Assembly: GCF_006442975.2 (NCBI RefSeq)
Contig: NZ_CP083954.1
Coordinates: 1,867,501 to 1,931,500 of the forward strand
Reading direction: 5' to 3'
Source of the DNA: Mesorhizobium sp. B2-1-1
GTDB taxonomy: Bacteria > Pseudomonadota > Alphaproteobacteria > Rhizobiales > Rhizobiaceae
DNA: 64,000 nucleotides
In this document: one piece after another, positions 32,051 to 41,248 of the stretch
Numbering within the stretch: position 1 is the stretch's first letter
How the letters are laid out: each line of letters starts with the position of its first letter
Position numbers and translations under genes: made by a program
Notes under the pieces: generated by a model
Databases searched by the model: none
Seen by the model: the letters and a program-made list of their open reading frames with translations, nothing else
What the model was told of the DNA's origin: nothing

Positions 32051-33307
32051 TTATCTCTTCAGGTTGACAAGGACGTCCATCAGGTCGGAACCCGTCTGGA
32101 AGACTTTCGAATTGGCGGTGTAGCTGCGCTGCGCCGCGATCATGTTGGTCAGTTCCTCGGCGATATCGACGTTCGAATTCTCGAGCGCGCCGGAGATGAT
32201 GGAGCCGAGCTTGCCTTCATTGGCAAAGCCGACGCGGACCGCGCCGGATTCGGTGCCCTGCGAGTACACATTGCCGGGCAGCGCGGTGAGCTGGTCGGGA
32301 CTCTGCACATCGGCCAGCGGGATCTTGTAGAGCGGCTTGGTGGAGCCGTCCTTGTACTGGGCGTAGATGGTGCCGTCCTTGCTGATCTGCACCTTGTCGA
32401 TGGTGCTCGGCGCGTTGCCGTTGACCTGAGCGTCCGAAACCGTGAAGCCGGTGCCGAGCTGAGTCAATGCCGACAGATCCAGTGAAAAGGTGCTGCCGTT
32501 GGGCACGGTGAGCGAGACGCTGTCGACGGCGCCGGTGAGCTTGCCCGTGGTCGTGTCGAAGGTCAGGTTGGCCGAGCCAAGCGCGCCGCCGGTGTAGGGG
32601 AATGACGTTCCGGCGGTCGCCTTCGACTGGTCGAAGACCGACACCTGCCAGGTGCCGGCGCCGGTGTTGGTGAAATAGACGTCGAGCAGCTTCTTGTTGC
32701 CGAGATTGTCATAGGCGACCATCGAGGATTTCGAGGTGTACTGCGCGCCTGCGGCATTGGTGGTGGGCAGGTTGCCGGCCGCGACTGGCGTCGCGCCTGC
32801 GGGCAGGTTGCCGCTGTAGAGACCCTCGGTGCTCGGGGTCGCGGTCATTCCCTGGTCGGAGATGACGACCGGGACCAATCCTTCAAAACCGTTCACCGTC
32901 GCCGCCGGCACGCCGTTTTCGTAGCTGTAGGCCATCAGCTGGAAGCCGGCCGAGTTGACCAGCCTGCCCTGCCCATCGGGAACGAAGGCGCCGGCGCGGG
33001 TCAGGAAAGGCGTGCCGCTCGGGTCCTGGACGACAAAGAAGCCGTCGCCGCTGACGGCAAGGTCGGAGACAGAGGTAGTGTATTGGAGCACGCCGGGATC
33101 GCTGACCGCCTGCCGGATCGTGGTGGTGATGCCGCCGGAATTATAGGCGCCGCCCGTCGAGGGCATGACCAGCGTTGAAAATTCGGCGGAGGACCGCTTG
33201 TAGCCGGTGGTATCGGAATTGGCGATGTTGTCGGCTGTCGTCGACAGACGGTTGGCCTGCGCGTTCATGCCGGAAACGCCGGTCCGCATCATCCCGTAGA
33301 GGCTCAT
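32051..33307 (-). CDS. flgE: Flagellar hook protein FlgE
   Basis: A 418-residue protein that starts MSLYGMMRTGVSGMNAQANRLSTTADNIANSDTTGYKRSSAEF, the rod/hook protein family signature, and ends with ELTNMIAAQRSYTANSKVFQTGSDLMDVLVNLKR. The middle region is the variable hook domain. FlgE subunits polymerise into the hook after export. It is the first gene after ftcR in this strand and heads the flgE-flgK-flgL-flaF-flbT-flgD-fliQ run. Confidence 0.95.
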   Translation of the reverse strand: MSLYGMMRTGVSGMNAQANRLSTTADNIANSDTTGYKRSSAEFSTLVMPSTGGAYNSGGITTTIRQAVSDPGVLQYTTSVSDLAVSGDGFFVVQDPSGTPFLTRAGAFVPDGQGRLVNSAGFQLMAYSYENGVPAATVNGFEGLVPVVISDQGMTATPSTEGLYSGNLPAGATPVAAGNLPTTNAAGAQYTSKSSMVAYDNLGNKKLLDVYFTNTGAGTWQVSVFDQSKATAGTSFPYTGGALGSANLTFDTTTGKLTGAVDSVSLTVPNGSTFSLDLSALTQLGTGFTVSDAQVNGNAPSTIDKVQISKDGTIYAQYKDGSTKPLYKIPLADVQSPDQLTALPGNVYSQGTESGAVRVGFANEGKLGSIISGALENSNVDIAEELTNMIAAQRSYTANSKVFQTGSDLMDVLVNLKR

Positions 33308-33386
33308 CGAAATGTCTCCGCAATGTCCATGCCACTGGCAGCGAGGCTACGCGTCCTGTCTTGCGCGAGGCTGGCGCGGCGGTGCA

Positions 33387-34055
33387 TCAGAACACCAGCC
33401 GGTAACCGAGGAAGCGCTTGGAATCGATCGGATCGGTGCCCAGCTTCTCGCGCAGCTTCTTGCGCAGCTTGCTGATGTGGCTTTCCACCACGTTCTCCTC
33501 GACCTCTTCGTCGAAGATGCCGTAGATGGCGTTGAATACTTGGGTCTTGGTGACGCGGCGGCCGCGATTGCTTGCCAAATATTCGAGAATGCGGCGCTCA
33601 CGGCGCGGCAAGGGAAGCGGCTGGCCATTGATTTCGGGGTCGCGGCCATCCATGAAGATGCGCATGGCGCCGATCTCGGTAAAGGCGGCATCCTCGTTGG
33701 CGCGGCGGCGGATGGCTGTTATGCGGGCCAGGATCTCTCGGATATGGACCGGCTTGCGGATGACGTCATCGACACCGCTCTCGAACAGCCGCAACGTGTT
33801 CTCCAGCGAATGCTGCTCGCTGAGAGCAATCACCGGGGCTCCGGTGCGGTCGCGGATCTGGCGCGGAGAGATCGCGCCTTCGCGGCAGTCGCCGATGAGG
33901 AAGGCCCGGACCGAGCGCAGATCGGCATCGGCCGCCGAGTTCACCCACTCGCCGAATTCGCCGGAAGCGAAGCCCGCGCAGGCGATGCCCTCGCGGTCAA
34001 AAAGTGAATTGTATCCGTCTGTCACGAGCTCTCGCTCGTCAACGATAACGATCAT
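33387..34055 (-). CDS. ftcR: Flagellar response regulator FtcR (Rem), OmpR type
   Basis: A 222-residue two-domain protein: a receiver-like domain (residues 1-115) and an OmpR-type winged helix (about 130-222, [56 protein letters not shown]). It corresponds to Rem of Sinorhizobium and FtcR of Brucella, which activate class II/III flagellar genes downstream of VisNR. The receiver is atypical: the usual acidic cluster and LLDxxLP phosphorylation site are not clear (IVDERE and FLIGDCREG stand there), so it probably works without a kinase partner. No kinase gene is nearby. Confidence 0.9.
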   Translation of the reverse strand: MIVIVDERELVTDGYNSLFDREGIACAGFASGEFGEWVNSAADADLRSVRAFLIGDCREGAISPRQIRDRTGAPVIALSEQHSLENTLRLFESGVDDVIRKPVHIREILARITAIRRRANEDAAFTEIGAMRIFMDGRDPEINGQPLPLPRRERRILEYLASNRGRRVTKTQVFNAIYGIFDEEVEENVVESHISKLRKKLREKLGTDPIDSKRFLGYRLVF

Positions 34056-34254
34056 CGGCCCCGCCTCCGAATCAGCTCATCTGCCCCGTGGGGAAAGCCG
34101 TATCCGCTGGCAGGAATCCTGAACAACCGTCATTTCTTGTAACTAGTTTCTTGGGAGTCCGGAATCGCATCGGTTGCATTAGCGTGGGGTGAGATATGCT
34201 TCGTGCTCCAAGTCCCGGCCAAGTCGAAGCGCAACGCCGAGACTTTGCGACCGA

Positions 34255-34269
34255 TTGCATGAGATGCAA
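34255..34269. terminator. Palindrome after the lytic transglycosylase gene
   Basis: TTGCAT-gag-ATGCAA is a perfect 6-bp inverted repeat, 9 bp beyond the transglycosylase stop in the gap before ftcR. It has no T-run. It may be a weak terminator or an operator for ftcR. Confidence 0.3.
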
Positions 34270-34277
34270 CAATACAC

Positions 34278-34868
34278 TCATGGATTGCAGAACGTGCGAG
34301 CGTTGCCGGTCCATTTGCCGAAGCCTGTGGCCACCATGTTTGATATCACGCGGCAGACATAGACCTTCTGCGCCGGGTCGTTGTCGGGCCCCGCGTGATA
34401 GCGGGCGACAGCCATCGACCAGGTCACGTGACGGGCATGAAGGCTGGCCAGGAAACGCGCCGCATAGTCGACATTCTGACGCGGATCTAGCATGTCCTCG
34501 ACGCTGCGAAAATGCGCGCCGTGGTAGCGGTGATTGATTTGCATGCAGCCGAGATCAATCAGCGTCTTGCCTTCGCGTCGGGCATTGGCGAAGGTGGCAA
34601 GAGCTTCGGCGCGGCTTGTCGGGAAGACCGCTTTTCCTTCTATATTCAATGCGTTGGGCTGCAAGCTGCCCTTCTTCCCGGTCTCGGTCAAGCCGACGGC
34701 ATAGAGGATGCCAGCCGGCACGCCGTAGCGGTCGGCGGCGCGCAGGATCTCCGGTTCGCAAGCATTGGCGGCGGCAGCGGCGGCGCTCGCAAGACTAGAT
34801 AAAGATATCGCCGCCAGCGCGCTCGCGAGAAGGCGAAGCGGGGCGGCCGTGTGCTTGCGCGTCATCAT
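34278..34868 (-). CDS. Lytic transglycosylase (SLT domain), flagellar
   Basis: A 196-residue secreted protein from ATG 34868, with GGAAGA upstream and a signal peptide of about 35 residues (LRLLASALAAISLSSLASAAAAAANA). The SLT domain follows: ACEPEILRAADRYGVPAGILYAVGLTETGKKG (catalytic Glu in LTETG), NIEGKAVFPTSRAEAL, and LIDLGCMQINHRYHG (GCMQIN motif). It opens a gap in peptidoglycan, most likely for the growing rod, since FlgJ here lacks a muramidase domain. The start lies within the end of fliK, a 74-bp out-of-frame overlap. Confidence 0.88.
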   Translation of the reverse strand: MMTRKHTAAPLRLLASALAAISLSSLASAAAAAANACEPEILRAADRYGVPAGILYAVGLTETGKKGSLQPNALNIEGKAVFPTSRAEALATFANARREGKTLIDLGCMQINHRYHGAHFRSVEDMLDPRQNVDYAARFLASLHARHVTWSMAVARYHAGPDNDPAQKVYVCRVISNMVATGFGKWTGNARTFCNP

Positions 34869-36162
34869 TGTGTCTTCCGGCGGATTGCTGGCCCGGTTGC
34901 TGGCCGCCGGCGCCGCTGTTGCCGCCGCCGGAATTCCCGGGTTGAAAGGACGACTGGTCGCGGCCCGCCGCCGCCTGCAAGGATGCGGTCGCATCAGTGC
35001 GGGTCGTTGCGGGGGCCGCTACCGAAGGTTGTAGTATCGTGACCTTGTCAACCTCGAAGCCGAGTCCGCGCAGGGACTTGACGATGGCATCGCTATCAGA
35101 GGACAGCCGGTGGTAGGCGTCATGTGTTTGAGGCTTCAACTCAATCGAAAGTTGTTCTCCGGAGAGGCGAAGATTGGCGGTGACCATGCCAAGTTCGGCC
35201 GGATGAAGTTCGATCTTCAACACATGTGTCGCGGCGGCAACAGGGCCTGTCAGTTGCGCAGTTGCGGAGTGTGTCGAAAGCATCGTTTTCGGGCCACCAT
35301 CGGCTGTTATGGCGCCGATCACATTGAGGGCGGCCTGGCTCATCGGCGCCTGCGGCGGGGCAGGGAAGCTGCGCTCGGAAACCACGTCGATGCGTCCTGC
35401 CGCCGACAGTTGTTTTCCGGGCTCGGACCGCAACGAGGACTGAACATCGGCGATGGACCTCAGCTGCGGTGCCGCCTGCTTCGGATCCACGCCCGGCACT
35501 TCGGCCGGCGCCGTCTGGGGCAGCGGCCCGGCCGCGATCGTATTATCGCGTTTTGGCGTGCCGGCGGCGTCGTTGACGGTCTGGCCATCGAGCTTGGTCA
35601 GCGCCCCATCGACGAGCGATGTCCGCTCGGGCTTCGACATCGGTTCGAGGTCATCATGCCCGGCGGCGGATTTCGGCCGGTAGGCCTTCGGCAGGAACTG
35701 CCCGTCGAGCGCCGGTTCCTGTCCGGTTTCGCTCGTATCGGCCGGTCTGGCCGATGTCGAGAAATGGCGCAGGTCATGGAACGCGATCAGCAACGGCAGA
35801 TGGTCCTCGAGCGGCGTCGTACCTGTCGCGGCCGCTGCGCCATCGGCGTCCTTGTCCGTCTCGGCGGTCTTGTCGTCCCTGGCTGTTTTCGCGGCCGGCA
35901 TTCCGCTGGATGGGATCCTTGCCTTGCCAGCCGGCAGTGGCTCGTCCTTCTGCCCGGCAGGACCGGCGGCAAGCCTGCTCCAGCGCTCATCGCGCGATCC
36001 GGCCCCGGCTGCCGGATGCTTGTCCGGGTGGGCCGGGCCGGCCTTGTCGTCGAGCATCTTGCCGAAACCCGTGTCGTCATTTTTTCCGGTCGCCGCCGGC
36101 TGTTCCGCCGTCGTGCGCGCGGTGGTGATTCCCGGCAGCGCCGGACCGAGGCTGGGGGTCAT
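34795..36162 (-). CDS. fliK: Hook-length control protein FliK (MotD of rhizobia)
   Basis: A 455-residue, low-complexity protein rich in Pro, Ala, Asp and Lys in its first 300 residues. The conserved Flg_hook domain is at about residues 315-400: VLKIELHPAELGMVTANLRLSGEQLSIELKPQTHDAYHRLSSDSDAIVKSLRGLGFEVDKVTI (LHPAELGMV is the signature). It measures hook length and switches the export substrate. In Sinorhizobium this gene was first named motD. Start and motC stop overlap by 4 bp. The 3' end overlaps the transglycosylase gene. Confidence 0.9.
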   Translation of the reverse strand: MTPSLGPALPGITTARTTAEQPAATGKNDDTGFGKMLDDKAGPAHPDKHPAAGAGSRDERWSRLAAGPAGQKDEPLPAGKARIPSSGMPAAKTARDDKTAETDKDADGAAAATGTTPLEDHLPLLIAFHDLRHFSTSARPADTSETGQEPALDGQFLPKAYRPKSAAGHDDLEPMSKPERTSLVDGALTKLDGQTVNDAAGTPKRDNTIAAGPLPQTAPAEVPGVDPKQAAPQLRSIADVQSSLRSEPGKQLSAAGRIDVVSERSFPAPPQAPMSQAALNVIGAITADGGPKTMLSTHSATAQLTGPVAAATHVLKIELHPAELGMVTANLRLSGEQLSIELKPQTHDAYHRLSSDSDAIVKSLRGLGFEVDKVTILQPSVAAPATTRTDATASLQAAAGRDQSSFQPGNSGGGNSGAGGQQPGQQSAGRHNDDAQAHGRPASPSRERAGGDIFI

Positions 36163-37523
36163 TTCGGAGCGGCTCCAAGCATCTGGTCGATCAGGTCGAG
36201 CTGTCGACGGGTTTTGACCATGGCGGCATCGGTTGGGTCTGACGTGTCGGTGCTGGCCGCGGCCGCCGGCGCCGATGCCGGCAGGACAGTTGCCGCATCG
36301 CCCGGAGCCGGCGGGTTCGGCGCAACTGCCACTGTGTCGCCGGATGGCGCGACGGCCGGCCGTTCGGAGACAGCACCCTCGACGGGCGGCAATCCGGCGG
36401 CGTCGGCCGTCTGCGCGGCGGCAGGCTCGGGCTCGTGCGATGGCATGACCTCGGCAGGTGCCGGGCTGGCGGTCGGAAGGGAAGCGGGCGGCGCCACCAC
36501 TTCGCCGGCGATGGCCTCGGCGGCGTCGAGCAGCGCGCGGTCGCCGTCCGACAGCCGGCTGCGGTCGATCTTGCCCAGCTTGGCGCGCACGTCCTCGATG
36601 GTACCCGATGTCACGGTGGACAGGCTTGAGTAGAGCAGGGCGCGCGGATCGCCCTGATTGGTGTTGCCGTCGCGGCCTTGCTCGGCCCGCGCCGAGGCGA
36701 AGGCGGACAGTTCGTTCAGGCCGTCGATCGCGGCGCGGCGGGCGATGCGCAGATAAATGACCTTCTCGCGCTCGGGATCCATCATCGAGGTGATATCGGC
36801 CAATTTGTCCTGGCTGATCGACATGTGCAGCTCAATCACGCCCGAGATGAAGGAGTCGGCGAACTGGCTGGCATAGGGCGAATAGAGATAGCGCTCGACA
36901 TATTGTGTGGAGGCAAGCGCAAAGCGCGCCGCGTCGCGCTGCGCGACCGCAATGCCGACCGAGCGGCGCAATGCCGCCTCCTCGACCAGTGTCCCGGGGC
37001 CGAGCAATTTCGCCTCGTCGAGCAGCACCAGCGCCGCGGCCGGCTGGTCGCCGGCGAGCAGCGAACCCTTGACCAGGGCAAGGAAGGCGCCGAGGTCGCT
37101 GGGCTGCGCCATCGGATCGACCGGCTTCAAGGCTTCGATGGCCTCGCCGGGGCGGCCGTTCAGGTAATCGATGACGCCCCTGGCAAGGGCTAGGTCCCGC
37201 GCATCGGCGGTGGCGCGCGACACGGCCGCCTCGACGGTCACCGGGTTGCCGCCGCTCATGCCGTAGACCAGCAGCGCGCGAAAATTCTTCGGATCCCTGA
37301 AATCGTTCTTGTCCGCCTCGCGAAGGCGCGTATCGATCATCTCCAGCAGCTTGGACTGCATCGGCAGCGCGGCGTGGTCGCCGACGGCGATACGGTCTTG
37401 AATAAGCTGTAACGAGCGCACCAGCTGATAGGGCTGCAACGAATCCTGGGCGAGGGCGGCTGTAGGCTGGCCGGCCAACAGCAAAAGGCCCATCAAGCGG
37501 CTGGTGAAGACCGCCCGCTTCAT
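36159..37523 (-). CDS. motC: Periplasmic motility protein MotC
   Basis: A 454-residue protein from ATG 37523, with a signal peptide (MKRAVFTSRLMGLLLLAGQP and five more residues to ALAQ). The mature part has the MotC pattern: SLQPYQLVRSLQLIQDRIAVGDHAALPMQSKLLEMID. In rhizobia MotC binds the periplasmic part of MotB and tunes motor speed. The last 100 residues are Pro/Ala-rich and of low complexity. It overlaps motB and fliK by 4 bp at its two ends. Confidence 0.92.
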   Translation of the reverse strand: MKRAVFTSRLMGLLLLAGQPTAALAQDSLQPYQLVRSLQLIQDRIAVGDHAALPMQSKLLEMIDTRLREADKNDFRDPKNFRALLVYGMSGGNPVTVEAAVSRATADARDLALARGVIDYLNGRPGEAIEALKPVDPMAQPSDLGAFLALVKGSLLAGDQPAAALVLLDEAKLLGPGTLVEEAALRRSVGIAVAQRDAARFALASTQYVERYLYSPYASQFADSFISGVIELHMSISQDKLADITSMMDPEREKVIYLRIARRAAIDGLNELSAFASARAEQGRDGNTNQGDPRALLYSSLSTVTSGTIEDVRAKLGKIDRSRLSDGDRALLDAAEAIAGEVVAPPASLPTASPAPAEVMPSHEPEPAAAQTADAAGLPPVEGAVSERPAVAPSGDTVAVAPNPPAPGDAATVLPASAPAAAASTDTSDPTDAAMVKTRRQLDLIDQMLGAAPK

Positions 37524-38854
37524 CCGCCGGTCGCCATCAGTATCTCGATGCGGCGGTTCACCGCCGACAGCGGATCGGCGGGGTCCTTCGGCTGGCGGTC
37601 GGCGAAGCCGGCGACTTCGGTGATGCGGCGCTCGTCGACGCCGCCGCGCACCAGCATGTAGTACGCCGAATGCGCGCGCGCGGTCGACAGCCGCCAATTG
37701 TCGTAGCCGGCGCTGCGGAACGGCCGCGCGTCGGTGTGGCCGTTGATGCTGATCGTGCCCTTCTGGCTGTTGACGATGCGGCCGATCTTTTCCATCGCGA
37801 GCACCAGCTCACGGCGCGGCATCGCGGAGCCGACCTCGAACATGCCGAAGTCAAGCTGGTCGGTGATCGAGATGAGGACGCCCTTGTCGGTGGCTTCGAC
37901 CGAGACGCCGTCGTGCAACTTGTCGCCAGGTTTGAAAGCCTCGGCCAGCTGCTGCCTGACATCGGCCGCAGCCTTGAGCGCGGCCGCGCCCGGCTTCTTT
38001 TCGCCGGCATCGGGCTTGGCCGCCTCCTGGGCGGCGGCAACCTTGGCGTCCGCGGGTCCGGCGGCGCCGGCTTTCGCATCACCCGCCTCGGCGATTGCCG
38101 TTGTGGCCTTGCCGTCCTTTGCCAGAGGTTCAAGCGGCGCCGCGATGACCGGCGGCGCAGGCGGCACGGCCTTGACCTTGGCGACCTGCGCCTCGGCGGC
38201 CTTGTCGCCGGGCTTCACCGGATCACCTTCGATCCTGGCGCGCTGCGCGCTGGCCTCGGCGCCCGGCGAGGCCACCTGCTGAGACCAGAAATCAGGCTCG
38301 AACGGATCGCGATAGGAGGCGCCGCCGGAAGCGCCCGTTGCCGGGCCGGCACTCTGCGCGCCGCCATCGCCCTTCTGGCTGACGTTCTGCATGATGCCGG
38401 TGTTGGTGGCGATTTCCGAAAGCACCGCGTAGGGATCGGCGAACAGGTGTTCGTCGGACTGCTCCGACTGCTGCGGCTCCTGCTTTTCCTTTTTGGGGTC
38501 GGATGAACCCGCGCCGCCGGCTCCATCCTGTCCGGCCTTGGTGGCCGCCTCTTCCGGATTGTCGGCGGTCAGCCCGATGGCGCGCGGACCGTCGCCGAGA
38601 TCCTCCAGGCCCTTGCGGCTCGACGTGCGGTCGACCAGCTTGACCGGATTGAAATAGCTGGCGACCGCCGCCTTGGTCTGTTCGTTGGCGGCGTTGATCA
38701 GCCACATGACCAGGAAGAAGCACATCATGGCCGTCATGAAGTCGGCGAAGGCGATCTTCCAGACGCCACCGTGATGGCCCTCCTCGTGGTCGTCATGGCC
38801 GCGACGCACGATGATGATCTCGTGCCTGGCCTGATCGGCATCGGCGACGCTCAT
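37520..38854 (-). CDS. motB: Flagellar stator protein MotB
   Basis: A 444-residue protein from ATG 38854. The single membrane helix with the proton-carrying Asp is VWKIAFADFMTAMMCFFLVMWLINA (about residues 32-56; Asp in AFADFM). The C-terminal OmpA-like peptidoglycan-binding domain starts around 325 (GTISINGHTDARPFRSAGYDNWRLSTARAHSAYYMLVRGGVDERRITEVAGFADRQP). The linker between them is long and Ala/Pro-rich, as in rhizobia, where MotC binds it. Its partner motA is far away at 54.8 kb on the other strand. Confidence 0.94.
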   Translation of the reverse strand: MSVADADQARHEIIIVRRGHDDHEEGHHGGVWKIAFADFMTAMMCFFLVMWLINAANEQTKAAVASYFNPVKLVDRTSSRKGLEDLGDGPRAIGLTADNPEEAATKAGQDGAGGAGSSDPKKEKQEPQQSEQSDEHLFADPYAVLSEIATNTGIMQNVSQKGDGGAQSAGPATGASGGASYRDPFEPDFWSQQVASPGAEASAQRARIEGDPVKPGDKAAEAQVAKVKAVPPAPPVIAAPLEPLAKDGKATTAIAEAGDAKAGAAGPADAKVAAAQEAAKPDAGEKKPGAAALKAAADVRQQLAEAFKPGDKLHDGVSVEATDKGVLISITDQLDFGMFEVGSAMPRRELVLAMEKIGRIVNSQKGTISINGHTDARPFRSAGYDNWRLSTARAHSAYYMLVRGGVDERRITEVAGFADRQPKDPADPLSAVNRRIEILMATGG

Positions 38855-39471
38855 GCCAACACCTGGGAGAGCGTTGCCGACCATTCGGCCATGCGCGTCT
38901 CGAACACCGCTTCGTCGATGGAGACCGTGAGGTCGAAGCCGGGAGCTTCGATGAAGTCGAGATTGGCGGCGCGCGCTCCGAGCGAGGCCTTCAGCGCTTC
39001 GAAAAGGGAAAGCGGGCCGCGAACGACTATGCGCACCGCTTCGCCATCGCCGACCGCTTCGCGGACCGCACCGGCAAGCGCTTCAAGCGAGCGCTTTTGC
39101 AGGTCATCACTGACGATGCCGCCGATGATGCGGGCGACCGTGGCGGCGACGAGGTCCGTCACGCGCGCCTCCATGGCATCGATGCGCAGCGAGACCGCCT
39201 CGCCGACATCGCCGCCGAAGCTCTCCAGAAAGGCCTTCGCTTCCTCGGCATTCGCCCGGCGTTCAGCGTCCATCGCTGCTTCGTGGGCAGCCGCAAGCCG
39301 CTCGCCAAGCGCTGCCTCCGCCTGGGCGACCGCTTCGGCGATCAGCGTGCCGATATCGGCTTGAGGCACGGCTGCTTCCGGCTCGTGCTCGGCGGCGGCC
39401 CTCGGCTGGCTGACACGTTGCGGGCGCGGGCCGAAATCCGGCAGGAGATCGAAAAGGGCTAGGGAAGGCAT
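38851..39471 (-). CDS. FliH-like stator of the flagellar export ATPase
   Basis: A 206-residue protein with the FliH character: a Gln/Ala/Glu-rich helical N-terminal half (LIAEAVAQAEAALGERLAAAHEAAMDAERRANAEEAKAFLESFG) and a C-terminal beta-rich domain (EAVRIVVRGPLSLFEALKASLGARAANLDFIEAPGFDLTVSIDEAVFETRMAEWSATL). FliH holds FliI at the export gate. It sits directly after fliF (3 bp) and overlaps motB by 4 bp. The name rests on pattern and position; rhizobial versions are weakly conserved. Confidence 0.75.
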   Translation of the reverse strand: MPSLALFDLLPDFGPRPQRVSQPRAAAEHEPEAAVPQADIGTLIAEAVAQAEAALGERLAAAHEAAMDAERRANAEEAKAFLESFGGDVGEAVSLRIDAMEARVTDLVAATVARIIGGIVSDDLQKRSLEALAGAVREAVGDGEAVRIVVRGPLSLFEALKASLGARAANLDFIEAPGFDLTVSIDEAVFETRMAEWSATLSQVLA

Positions 39472-39474
39472 GGA

Positions 39475-41124
39475 CTACACCGCGACTTCCTGGGCCGCCC
39501 ATTTGCGCAGGATCTGCGCTGTGCGCTCCTCGTTGAGGTCGACCATGCGGGCAAGCCGCTCCTGCGGCGCGGGCCTGATCTTCTGGCGCAGGTCGTCGAG
39601 CGGCGTGGAGCCGGCCCGCACGCCCGGCAAGGCGCCGACGGCCGAGCCGGCTTCGGCGGAAGCCGTGCCCTCTGGCGTCGGCAGCGAGCGCTGGACCTCG
39701 TCGAAATTGGGACCGGCTATGGACGGCGTCGCCTTTGCTGTCAGGGCCGCCGCCATCGGGCGCAGGCCGAAGAAGGCCACCAGGAACACCACGACGATGA
39801 AGGCGCCGGCATTGATCAGCGTGCCGGCGTGCTGGCCGACGGAATCGAGCATTCCGGCCTGCGGGATCGCCTCGCCGTCGAGCCCGTCGATGAACTCGAC
39901 CGCCGAGACGTCGATGACATCGCCGCGCTTGTCGTCGAAGCCGGTGGCAGAGGTCACCATCTTCTGGATGTCGGCGACGCGCTTGGCGATCTGTTCGGGC
40001 GTGGCGTCCTTGCCCAGGATCGCCTTCAGCCGATCCTGGTTGACGACCACGGCGATAGACATCTTGGTGACGCTGTAGCCGTTGGAGACGGTGGCGATCT
40101 TCTTGGAGTTGATCTCGTAGTTGGTGATCTCTTCCCTGCGGTCGTTCTGCGAGGAGGATTGCGGACCCTCGGTGGCGGTCGTCTGCGTCTCGGGCAGGTT
40201 CTGCTCGACGCTGGCCGGGGTGGAGGCCTGCTTCTGGTTGTTGTTCTCGTTGGCGCGCACCGACTGCACCGAACGCTCGACGCGCGACTCCGGATCGAAG
40301 ATCGTCTCCTCGGTTTGGCGGGTATCGGTGTTGACGTCGGCCTTGACGCTGGCGCGGAAATTGTCCGGGCCAAGATACGGGGTGAGGGCGCGCCGGATGT
40401 TGTCACCGATCTGCGCCTCGACGGTCTGCTCGACGCCCAGCGTGCGGGCGGCACTTGTGTTGGAGGGATCGTCTCCCGCCGCCAGCAGATTGCCGTTGGA
40501 ATCGAGCACCGTCACCTTGTCGGCCGACAGGCCGGGAACGGCGGCGGCGACGAGATGGCGGATCGACATGGCGCTTTTCTCGGCGTCGATGCCGGCGTAG
40601 CGGATGACGACCGACGCGGAGGGCTGCTGCTCGTCGCGGCGGAAATTGGCACGCTCGGACATGACGATATGGACACGCGCCGCCTTGACGCCGGCGATCG
40701 ACTGGATGGTGCGCGATATCTCGCCCTCCAGCGCACGCACACGCGTGATCTGCTGCATGAAGGAGGTCAGGCCGAGCGAGCCGACATTGTCGAACAGTTC
40801 GTAGCCGGCATTGGCGCTGGTCGGCAGGCCCTTTTCGGCAAGCAGCATGCGGGCCTGCGCGGTGGTGCCGGCCGGGACCAGGACCGAGGTTCCGTCGGAG
40901 CCGACGTCGAAGCCGATGCCGGCCTCGCCCAGCACGAGGCCGATCTGGTTCACGTCGGCGCGGTCGAGCCCGACATAGAGCGTGTCGTAGGCCGGACGGT
41001 TGAGATAGACGGAAGCGACACCGATGACGCTCATCACCAATGCGGCGATGCCCGCCAGCATGGCCAGGCGCTTCACGCCAAACCCGCGGAGATTCGCGAT
41101 GATGCTCTGGATCTGTTCCGGCAC
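39475..41124 (-). CDS. fliF: Flagellar MS-ring protein FliF
   Basis: A 549-residue protein from GTG 41124 with GGGAG upstream. It has two membrane helices (residues about 20-42 and 425-450) and the ring-building motifs between them: YLNRPAYDTLYVGLDRADVNQIGLVLGEAGIGFDVGSDGTSVLVP and RALEGEISRTIQSIAGVKAARVHIVMSERANFRRD. The C-terminal tail, which binds FliG, ends in ERTAQILRKWAAQEVAV. FliF forms the inner-membrane base of the basal body. It heads the long operon down to fliQ and lies after the flagellin A terminator. Confidence 0.95.
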   Translation of the reverse strand: MPEQIQSIIANLRGFGVKRLAMLAGIAALVMSVIGVASVYLNRPAYDTLYVGLDRADVNQIGLVLGEAGIGFDVGSDGTSVLVPAGTTAQARMLLAEKGLPTSANAGYELFDNVGSLGLTSFMQQITRVRALEGEISRTIQSIAGVKAARVHIVMSERANFRRDEQQPSASVVIRYAGIDAEKSAMSIRHLVAAAVPGLSADKVTVLDSNGNLLAAGDDPSNTSAARTLGVEQTVEAQIGDNIRRALTPYLGPDNFRASVKADVNTDTRQTEETIFDPESRVERSVQSVRANENNNQKQASTPASVEQNLPETQTTATEGPQSSSQNDRREEITNYEINSKKIATVSNGYSVTKMSIAVVVNQDRLKAILGKDATPEQIAKRVADIQKMVTSATGFDDKRGDVIDVSAVEFIDGLDGEAIPQAGMLDSVGQHAGTLINAGAFIVVVFLVAFFGLRPMAAALTAKATPSIAGPNFDEVQRSLPTPEGTASAEAGSAVGALPGVRAGSTPLDDLRQKIRPAPQERLARMVDLNEERTAQILRKWAAQEVAV

Positions 41125-41191
41125 GGTCGACTACTCCCAGCATGACTGTCCGCTGGAACACTAGCCCTCGAAGCTTGTGCGAAAATGAAAT

Positions 41192-41216
41192 CGGGCCGCG
41201 CTCGGCGCGCGGCCCG
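41192..41216 (-). terminator. Terminator of flagellin A
   Basis: A 10-bp GC-rich stem, CGGGCCGCGC (41192-41201) with GCGCGGCCCG (41207-41216), is followed on the minus strand by the AT-rich ATTTCATTTT. It lies 33 bp after the flagellin A stop and has almost the same stem as the terminator of flagellin B. Confidence 0.85.
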
Positions 41217-41248
41217 TCAACCTTGAGGTGAAGACGTCGAGTGGGCGG

